From contig JAGDXN010000012.1 in the NCBI GenBank assembly GCA_023256455.1, positions 12,314 through 18,527 on the forward strand: a stretch of 6,214 bases of DNA. Direction: 5' to 3'. Shown piece after piece: positions 1 through 4,834 of this stretch. A program made the position numbers and the translations under genes. The notes under the pieces are model-generated. The model was not told the DNA's origin. It ran no database searches and was given only the letters and a program-made list of their open reading frames with translations. Position 1 is the stretch's first letter, and each line of letters opens with the position of its first letter. The stretch comes from Cuniculiplasma sp. (lineage in GTDB: Archaea > Thermoplasmatota > Thermoplasmata > Thermoplasmatales > Thermoplasmataceae).

Positions 1-1177
1 CATTGACTGAAGCCTTTTCCTCCATGGCTATCGCCGGGGAATCTGACTTTTTAACAAAGGATGAAAACACAAAGGAGATTATTATTGTTGCAAAGATGGC
101 TGCAGAATATTCCTGATCGTTTATGATTCCTCCGCTCAAAGATAGGGTGGCAATAATTATTCCCACTGCACCTCTTCCTCCCAGAATCCCCATTGTTCCC
201 CTTGCAGTAAAGGGTTTCATCAATTTCTTTCCTGCCATATAATCCCCAATGCCACCCACAAGCAGTGTTCCAAGGAGTATTACAGCCATGGTTTCAAGAA
301 CGGCAACATCAGGAAATGCAAATGAAAGGCCTGCTATGCTGAAGAATAGGGGTATGAAAAAGCTGTCATTGATTCTTGATAAGGTCCTTGTTATGATTCC
401 AAGTAGATCTTCTCCTATGACCACATCGCTTATGAGTATACCCGCAAAGAATGCTCCAAGAACATAGGTTATCCCAATGAACTCAAAGAGTGTTGAAATA
501 ATGAGACCTGACAGGATTATGGAACCAAAAACAAGCTTTTCGCTCTTGGCACCTGATCTCAACTTTTCAAAAAAGGATAATACAGTTGTGGAATTTTTTC
601 TTAAATATATGTCAATGACGTATATCAGAATGATAAAGAGCACAAGGGCAGATGTTTCTATGTAAATTTTCTTAAAATCAATTATGGCTGATACCATTGT
701 GAATGCAAGAATATCGGTTATGATTACGGATGCAAGGATTGCGTTGCCTGCCTCAATTTTTAAAAGATCAAGGTTTCCAAGCATTACGGAAACAATGGAA
801 ATTGAAGGCACTGCTATGGAAATGGCAAGAGCTATGCCTGATGTTCCTACGGAACTGAAGATTAACTTCAGAGAAATTATGATTACAATCAGTGGGATTA
901 TGAAGGATGTGAGTGTTAAAATTGAACCTTTCTTGAGATTTTTTACCATTGTATTTGTTGTGGCCTCAACACCGATCAGGAGAACTATGAAGAAAAGAGA
1001 TATTTCACTCAAACCTGATATAACTTTGTCAGGTGTTACAAAATTGAACACAGACGGCCCCAGAATGATCCCTGCAATAATCTCTCCAATAACTGACGGG
1101 TATCCAAGTTTTTCGAATATTGAACCGAGTATGATGGCCATAAGCAGAAGTGAAAATATGGCAATTAATATATCCAC
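1..1177 (-). CDS. CPA-family (Kef/NapA-like) cation/proton antiporter, C-terminus cut by window edge
   Basis: Reading the minus strand from a GTG at 1177 gives 392 uninterrupted codons to the left edge. Upstream in frame there is only TGA at about 1195 and no other start, so GTG (MDILIAIF...) is chosen; a Met at codon 13 is the alternative. The protein is almost wholly hydrophobic, with about 12 helices, as expected of the sodium/hydrogen exchanger domain that swaps Na+ or K+ for H+ across the cytoplasmic membrane. Family marks: an N-terminal helix pair with GYPSVIGEIIAGIILGPS (residues 26-42), a membrane Asp in IITDILAF (Asp155, preceded by Thr154 where NapA-type proteins have a second Asp and Kef proteins a Gln), LGAFFAGILISD (about 240-251), and GGRGAVG with Arg335 late in the fold. 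No TrkA-N regulatory domain is seen before the edge. The single Asp hints at electroneutral exchange; ion specificity cannot be told. It is transcribed divergently from the sdh operon. The family call is secure, the subfamily is not. Confidence 0.88.
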   Translation of the reverse strand, partial: MDILIAIFSLLLMAIILGSIFEKLGYPSVIGEIIAGIILGPSVFNFVTPDKVISGLSEISLFFIVLLIGVEATTNTMVKNLKKGSILTLTSFIIPLIVIIISLKLIFSSVGTSGIALAISIAVPSISIVSVMLGNLDLLKIEAGNAILASVIITDILAFTMVSAIIDFKKIYIETSALVLFIILIYVIDIYLRKNSTTVLSFFEKLRSGAKSEKLVFGSIILSGLIISTLFEFIGITYVLGAFFAGILISDVVIGEDLLGIITRTLSRINDSFFIPLFFSIAGLSFAFPDVAVLETMAVILLGTLLVGGIGDYMAGKKLMKPFTARGTMGILGGRGAVGIIIATLSLSGGIINDQEYSAAIFATIIISFVFSSFVKKSDSPAIAMEEKASVN

Positions 1178-1218
1178 ATTACCCCAATTCTTTCATATAT
1201 TAAGCCTTTGACCGTAAA

Positions 1219-1231
1219 CAAAATATTAAAA
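1219..1231 (-). promoter_or_regulatory. Candidate TATA box for the antiporter gene
   Basis: On the minus strand this reads TTTTAATATTTTG, an archaeal box A-like AT stretch 42-54 bases upstream of the GTG start. With the usual 25-27 base spacing, transcription would begin near 1200 and give a leader of about 20-25 bases that includes the weak ribosome site GGGGTAAT just before the GTG. A second AT-rich stretch, TTAATATATG near 1203-1194, lies too close to the start unless the gene is leaderless at an inner codon. The assignment rests on position and composition only. Confidence 0.4.
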
Positions 1232-1242
1232 TGATCGATTTT
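1228..1242. repeat. Short inverted repeat in the divergent promoter region
   Basis: AAAAT (1228-1232) and ATTTT (1238-1242) form perfect 5-base arms around the centre GATCG. The element touches the upstream edge of the antiporter's candidate TATA box, a place where a dimeric regulator could act. In such AT-rich DNA this may be chance. Confidence 0.25.
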
Positions 1243-1253
1243 CACATATTATT

Positions 1254-1307
1254 CTATTTAATATTTTTTTATGTTTCATATACATTGGAGCAAACATCCT
1301 ATTTAAT
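1254..1307. repeat. Two copies of CTATTTAAT in the divergent promoter region
   Basis: The 9-mer CTATTTAAT occurs at 1254-1262 and again at 1299-1307, with starts 45 bases apart (about four helical turns). Both lie upstream of the candidate sdhA TATA box. They could be regulator sites or alternative TATA-like elements. Nothing else in the 192-base gap between the divergent genes looks like a gene or an RNA. Confidence 0.25.
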
Positions 1308-1313
1308 CTTTGT

Positions 1314-1325
1314 AAAAAATTTATA
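1314..1325 (+). promoter_or_regulatory. Candidate TATA box for the sdh operon
   Basis: AAAAAATTTATA (core TTTATA at 1320-1325) is a good archaeal box A. Its core is 45-50 bases before the sdhA ATG, so transcription would start near 1348 and leave a leader of about 20 bases. That leader carries GTGAT (1362-1366), a partial match to the GGAGGTGAT ribosome site but only 3 bases from the ATG. Because sdhA, sdhB, sdhC and the small downstream gene are packed with overlaps or gaps of 2-6 bases, this is probably the promoter of all four. Confidence 0.55.
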
Positions 1326-1369
1326 CCTATGACACAATATGCCATTATACCAGATTAGAGTGTGATGTC

Positions 1370-3091
1370 ATGAGTGAAAATGTAAAGACGGTTGAAACCG
1401 ATGTCCTTGTAATAGGAGCAGGTGGGGCCGGTATGAGAGCGGCCATATCCGTAAATGATGCTGGTTTGAAGGTAGTGATGGTTACAAAGTCCCTTCTTGG
1501 AAAGGCACATACGGTTATGGCTGAGGGTGGCATAGCTGCCGCCCTTGGAAATGTTGATCCACAGGATAACTGGACTGTACACTACGGAGATATAATCGAA
1601 GAGGGAGTTTACATATCTGACTGGAAGATGGCAGAAATTCTTGGAAAAGAGGCACCAGAACGTGTACTGGAACTGGAGCGCTATGGAGCACTGTTCGACA
1701 GAACTCCTGATGGAAGAATCATGCAGAGGGCATTTGGTGCCCATACATACAGGAGGCTTGCCCACGTTGGAGACAGAACTGGACTTGAACTGATCAAAAC
1801 CCTTGAGGATCAAGTTCTTCACAGAGATATTACATTCTATGATGAGATGTACATAACAAACCTTTTAAAGGTTGGAGACAAAATTGCAGGTGCGTTCGGA
1901 ATTAAAATGACCACAGGAGAATTCTTTGTTTTCAAAGCAAAGGCAACTGTCATAGCCACAGGCGGATCAGGAAGGGTATACAAAGTTACCTCCAATTCCT
2001 GGGAATCAACCGGTGATGGTATTGGTATGGCATACAGAGCCGGAGTGAAATTAAGAGATATGGAAATGATCCAGTTCCACCCCACAGGAATGGTTTATCC
2101 TCCAGGAGTAAAGGGATTGCTTGTGACCGAAAGTGTCAGGGGAGAGGGTGGTATTCTGCTCAATTCAAAGGGAGAAAGATACATGCTGAAATATTCTCCG
2201 CAGAAGAAAGAACTTGATGCCAGAGATGTGGTAGCAAGGGCAAATTACAAAGAGATAACTGAGGGAAGGGGAACTGAACACGGTGGTGTGTATCTTGATA
2301 TCACACACAAGAGCCCGGAATACATAAAGCATAAGCTGCCTGCAATGTATCAGCAGTTCCTGGAATTTGCCGGTGTTGACATTACGAAGGAAAAGATGGA
2401 AGTCGCCCCTACAGTCCATTACATGATGGGCGGTATTCAGGTTGAGGCGGAAACAGAAAGAAGCAATATAGAGAATTTGTTTGCTGCAGGAGAGGTGGCC
2501 TCTGGACTCCACGGAGCCAACAGATTAGGCGGTAACTCCCTTGCAGATATTCTTGTTTTCGGAAAGAGAGCTGGCGATTCAGCTTCCGCCTATGCAAGAA
2601 GTTCAACTCTCCTTGACATACCCCAGGATCTTATAGAGAAGGAAATAAATTATGTTAAGGGATTCTTTAAAGAAAATGGCAAAAACCCCTATGACCTCAT
2701 AGACAGACTCACAACATGCATGAGCGACAATGTTGGAATTGTAAGGGATGGAGAGCATTTAAAGAAGGCAATTGATATTATTGAACAGTTAAAGGAGGAG
2801 TTCAAAGAGGTTGGAACGAAGGGAATGATCAGATATAACCATGGACTTCTAGGATGCCTTGAACTGGCCAACATGCTTGTTTCATGTGAGGCCATAACAC
2901 ACTGTGCCCTGATGAGAGAGGAAAGCAGAGGTGCCCACACAAGGCTGGACTTCCCCAAGAAGGACAAGAACTGGAAGAAGAACATCATAACCTACATGGG
3001 CGAGGACGGCAAGATGAAGTACGAGACTGTACCGGTCGAGCCAATGCCCAAGGAATATGAGCAGTATGTTAAGCCGGAGGTATACGAATGA
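1370..3091 (+). CDS. sdhA: Succinate dehydrogenase flavoprotein subunit SdhA (Sdh1/type F-like)
   Basis: Catalytic subunit of complex II: it oxidises succinate to fumarate on a covalently bound FAD at the cytoplasmic face of the membrane and hands electrons to SdhB. The 573 residues are close to the usual length. Visible parts: the FAD dinucleotide fold GAGGAG (16-21); AHTVMAEGG, whose His47 is the expected covalent FAD ligand; ATGGSGR (196-202); the active-site HPTG (His237), TESVRGEGG (253-261), RDVVAR (Arg285) and VHYMMGG (His350); GANRLGGNS (Arg385); and the C-terminal ESRGAHTR (518-525). No catalytic residue is missing. The stretch KSLLGKAHTVMAEGG followed by DPQDNW looks like mycobacterial Sdh1 SdhA, as I remember it. 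There is no Tat-type signal, which fits an inward-facing enzyme. The stop overlaps the sdhB start as ATGA. Direction (oxidation or fumarate reduction) cannot be read from sequence; an aerobic lifestyle would favour oxidation. Confidence 0.97.
   Translation: MSENVKTVETDVLVIGAGGAGMRAAISVNDAGLKVVMVTKSLLGKAHTVMAEGGIAAALGNVDPQDNWTVHYGDIIEEGVYISDWKMAEILGKEAPERVLELERYGALFDRTPDGRIMQRAFGAHTYRRLAHVGDRTGLELIKTLEDQVLHRDITFYDEMYITNLLKVGDKIAGAFGIKMTTGEFFVFKAKATVIATGGSGRVYKVTSNSWESTGDGIGMAYRAGVKLRDMEMIQFHPTGMVYPPGVKGLLVTESVRGEGGILLNSKGERYMLKYSPQKKELDARDVVARANYKEITEGRGTEHGGVYLDITHKSPEYIKHKLPAMYQQFLEFAGVDITKEKMEVAPTVHYMMGGIQVEAETERSNIENLFAAGEVASGLHGANRLGGNSLADILVFGKRAGDSASAYARSSTLLDIPQDLIEKEINYVKGFFKENGKNPYDLIDRLTTCMSDNVGIVRDGEHLKKAIDIIEQLKEEFKEVGTKGMIRYNHGLLGCLELANMLVSCEAITHCALMREESRGAHTRLDFPKKDKNWKKNIITYMGEDGKMKYETVPVEPMPKEYEQYVKPEVYE
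3076..3081 (+). promoter_or_regulatory. Ribosome binding site of sdhB inside sdhA
   Basis: GGAGGT lies within the last codons of sdhA, 6 bases before the sdhB ATG at 3088. The strong site supports this start and coupled translation across the ATGA overlap. Confidence 0.8.
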
Positions 3092-3837
3092 GCGAAGATA
3101 TTAATATAAAAATATTCAGGTTTGACCCTGAGAATGATAAGGAACCCAAGTTTCAGGATTACAAGGTTCCCTATGTTGATGGAATGGTTGTTCTTGATGC
3201 AGTGAGATATGTGGAGGAAAAAATAGATCCGACCATATCCATAAGATGGAACTGCAAGGCCGGGAAATGCGGCTCATGTTCTGCAGAGATTAACGGCCAC
3301 CCCTCTCTCATGTGCAAAACAAGGGTTGACAACATAGGTAAAAACATAACTGTTTCACCCATGGCTGCATTTCCGCTTGTAAAGGATCTTGTAACAGATA
3401 TATCAAAGAACTGGGAAATTGCAAGAAAAATACCCCTTCTCACACCAAGGGAGGGTCTGGAAAAACCATGGAGGATAAACCCAAAGGATGTTGAAAGATC
3501 CAAGGAATTCAAGAGATGCATTGAGTGTTTCCTGTGCATGGATGTATGCCATGTTGTCAGGGAGCATTTTACCCCATACTTTGGCCCGAGGCACATCGTG
3601 AAAGCTGCATCATGGGATATGCACCCCCTTGATGGCCTGGACAGGTCAAAGATGCTCAATGATGAGGGTGGAATGGGTTACTGTAACATTACAAAATGCT
3701 GCACAGAGGTTTGCCCTGAGCACATTAAGATTACAGATAACGCAATCATTCAGGAAAAGGAGAGAGCGGTTGACAGAAAGTATGATCCAATCGCAATGGT
3801 AATTAAAAACAGAAGAAAGAAGGAGAAGGTGATGTAA
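3088..3837 (+). CDS. sdhB: Succinate dehydrogenase iron-sulfur subunit SdhB (Sdh1/type F-like)
   Basis: Electron-wire subunit linking the SdhA flavin to the membrane quinone site; 249 residues, typical length. The N-terminal ferredoxin fold carries the [2Fe-2S] ligands Cys56, Cys61, Cys64 and Cys76. The C-terminal half has a first cluster motif with Cys144, Cys147, Cys150 and Cys154, and a second with Cys199, Cys204, Cys205 and Cys209-Pro. By alignment with E. coli enzymes the [4Fe-4S] cluster uses 144/147/150/209 and the [3Fe-4S] cluster 154/199/205. The position where a Cys would turn the latter into [4Fe-4S] is Thr202, so a 3Fe cluster is expected; Cys204 is an extra neighbour. Cys154 is followed by His, not the usual Pro. 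The CIECFLC...CH and YCNITKCC motifs match, from memory, mycobacterial Sdh1-type SdhB. The start is fixed by a strong ribosome site and a 4-base overlap with sdhA. Confidence 0.97.
   Translation: MSEDINIKIFRFDPENDKEPKFQDYKVPYVDGMVVLDAVRYVEEKIDPTISIRWNCKAGKCGSCSAEINGHPSLMCKTRVDNIGKNITVSPMAAFPLVKDLVTDISKNWEIARKIPLLTPREGLEKPWRINPKDVERSKEFKRCIECFLCMDVCHVVREHFTPYFGPRHIVKAASWDMHPLDGLDRSKMLNDEGGMGYCNITKCCTEVCPEHIKITDNAIIQEKERAVDRKYDPIAMVIKNRRKKEKVM
3828..3833 (+). promoter_or_regulatory. Ribosome binding site deciding the GTG start of sdhC
   Basis: GGTGAT, part of the longer AAGGTGAT, sits in the last codons of sdhB 6 bases before the GTG at 3840. It matches the archaeal 16S tail complement and supports GTG over the Met at codon 11. 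Confidence 0.75.
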
Positions 3838-3839
3838 TA

Positions 3840-4586
3840 GTGTCTTTCAGTGTAAAAGATGAAACCGCAATGGAAAAGATTGTGAGGTTTCCAAGAGAGT
3901 TTGGTGAGTTGAGGTTCTGGTCCTTTGTGTTTCTTGCGGCCATAGCCATATATTTAATGGGAACATTTTCAATGACCTCACCTGTGCAGGGTTTAACAGA
4001 CCCGTTCTATTCCCCAACATTCCTTGTGCTTCCCCTTGTTGCAGGATTCAGGGCAACATGCTATGCATACAGGAAGGATTACCACAGGCATCTGTTCAGG
4101 CACCCTGTGGCATGTGGTGTTGTAAACTTTCAGACGACGGGACAGAAGGATCTTCCCGGCGAGAAAAGGGGAAGACTGTACAGCGGAGAGACAGGAATAT
4201 TCAGAATAGAGAATCTTCACAGATATTTCTGGTACACAGCAGTGGCCATATTGCCCTTCTTCTTCTATGACATATACGTTGCAATCACATACAAGGATCA
4301 GTTCACTCTTGGAGTTCTCCTTCTCATACTCAATACACTGTGGGTTACACTGTATACATTCTCCTGCCATTTCTTCAGGCACGTGACCGGAGGAAACGTT
4401 GACTGCTACAGCTGCCCAATAAACAAGAAGAGCTTCAGGAGATCATTCTTCAACGGAGTTTCAAAACTCAACTCTCACCACGAACTTCTTGCATGGATAA
4501 GCCTTTCTTCATTCTTCCTTGTGGACCTGTTCATAAGGGGTGTGGCTGCAGGCCTGCCTATAAACATAGTATTCTTCGGGCTGTGA
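3840..4586 (+). CDS. sdhC: Succinate dehydrogenase membrane subunit SdhC, single-chain type F-like
   Basis: Membrane anchor that should bind quinone and hold SdhA/SdhB. It starts with GTG 2 bases after the sdhB stop; 248 residues. Five hydrophobic segments are visible, at about 26-45, 58-77, 129-149, 154-176 and 216-235, so one chain does the work of the usual C and D pair. It does not look like E. coli SdhC or the Sulfolobus CCG-type anchors. It does match, from memory, the mycobacterial Sdh1 anchor: DPFYSP (54-59), ATCYAYRKDYHR (72-83), PVAC (89-92), YSGETGIF (114-121), NLHRYFWY (125-132), SCHFFRHVTGG (175-185), VSKLNSHHELLAW (207-219) and VDLFIR. Conserved Cys74, Cys92, Cys176 and His127, His177, His181, His214 are candidate ligands for a membrane metal centre. 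In mycobacterial Sdh1 this is reported as a Rieske-type [2Fe-2S]; haem b is the alternative. An added CxxC pair (Cys189, Cys192) lies in the loop after helix 4. The subunit role is confident, the cofactor is inference. Confidence 0.9.
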   Translation: MSFSVKDETAMEKIVRFPREFGELRFWSFVFLAAIAIYLMGTFSMTSPVQGLTDPFYSPTFLVLPLVAGFRATCYAYRKDYHRHLFRHPVACGVVNFQTTGQKDLPGEKRGRLYSGETGIFRIENLHRYFWYTAVAILPFFFYDIYVAITYKDQFTLGVLLLILNTLWVTLYTFSCHFFRHVTGGNVDCYSCPINKKSFRRSFFNGVSKLNSHHELLAWISLSSFFLVDLFIRGVAAGLPINIVFFGL

Positions 4587-4592
4587 TGTGAA

Positions 4593-4763
4593 ATGAAAAA
4601 ATACATGAAGTCATCATGGAGATACCCCCTGTTCTTTCTTGGCCTGTTCCTCATAGAACTGGGTGGTTTATATTATAAGTTCATAAGCGCCAATGTAACA
4701 AATACTGAATATTTCGTCATAACAGGATTTGTTGTGTTCCTGCTTTCACTTATAATACCATAA
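4593..4763 (+). CDS. Small two-helix membrane protein, candidate extra complex II subunit
   Basis: ATG at 4593 opens 56 codons ending in TAA (4761-4763), 6 bases after the sdhC stop on the same strand. GTGAT at 4583-4587, overlapping the sdhC stop, is a ribosome site with 5-base spacing, as at the other operon junctions. The product starts with a basic segment (MKKYMKSSWR), then a hydrophobic helix (about 11-27), a short polar loop with SANVTNTEY (32-40) and a second helix (41-56) ending at the C-terminus. Positive charges before helix 1 suggest both ends face the cytoplasm. I do not recognise the family. Its place as last gene of a tight sdhABC operon, and the fact that complex II anchors commonly include small helical chains, suggest an SdhD-like or accessory anchor; this is inference from context. 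It could instead be an unrelated membrane microprotein. There is no haem or cluster ligand: it contains no Cys or His. Confidence 0.72.
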   Translation: MKKYMKSSWRYPLFFLGLFLIELGGLYYKFISANVTNTEYFVITGFVVFLLSLIIP

Positions 4764-4793
4764 CCTTTTAAACAAAATTTAAACACATAGCTA

Positions 4794-4799
4794 TTTTTT
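4794..4799 (+). terminator. Possible T-run terminator of the sdh operon
   Basis: Six T in a row within CTATTTTTTAG, 30 bases after the small gene's stop, resembles the oligo-T terminators of archaea, which need no hairpin. No stem-loop precedes it. The region is AT-rich, so it may equally be part of the next promoter. Confidence 0.35.
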
Positions 4800-4805
4800 A
4801 GAATA

Positions 4806-4816
4806 TCTTTTATTGG
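4806..4816 (+). promoter_or_regulatory. Candidate TATA box for the channel-aroC unit
   Basis: TCTTTTATTGG is centred about 24 bases before the ATG at 4835, the spacing expected for a leaderless transcript, and no ribosome site precedes that ATG. An alternative is the pair of TTTAAAC elements at 4767-4773 and 4778-4784, which would start transcription near 4800-4806 with a leader of about 30 bases. Either way a promoter of its own is likely in this gap. Confidence 0.4.
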
Positions 4817-4834
4817 AATTAATCATTATCAGCC

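Noticed and set aside
249..1211. Plus-strand open frames of 72, 62 and 175 codons across the left region
   Set aside because: They lie antisense to a continuous 392-codon minus-strand frame with clear antiporter motifs, and their own translations show no domain or hydrophobic pattern.
1178..1369. Possible small RNA, riboswitch or tRNA in the divergent spacer
   Set aside because: No GC-rich stems, no tRNA-like arms and no conserved riboswitch core; the sequence is simply AT-rich promoter DNA.
1365..1373. ATG-TCA-TGA mini frame overlapping the sdhA start
   Set aside because: A two-codon upstream frame could in principle couple translation, but it arises simply from the sequence around the start and has no further support.
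1355..1822. Minus-strand open frame of 155 codons over the sdhA start
   Set aside because: It is antisense to the FAD-binding region of sdhA, whose conservation explains the open frame; no ribosome site or family resemblance.
1837..2988. Several minus-strand frames of 65-115 codons inside sdhA
   Set aside because: Shadows of a strongly conserved coding sequence with codon bias that avoids antisense stops.
4058..4270. Plus-strand 70-codon frame inside sdhC
   Set aside because: Fully nested in sdhC in another frame, no ribosome site, no recognisable composition.
3171..4382. Minus-strand frames of 162, 63 and 129 codons over sdhB and sdhC
   Set aside because: Antisense to cluster motifs and membrane helices; the Cys-rich look of the 129-codon frame comes from complementary codons of sdhC, not from a metal-binding motif.
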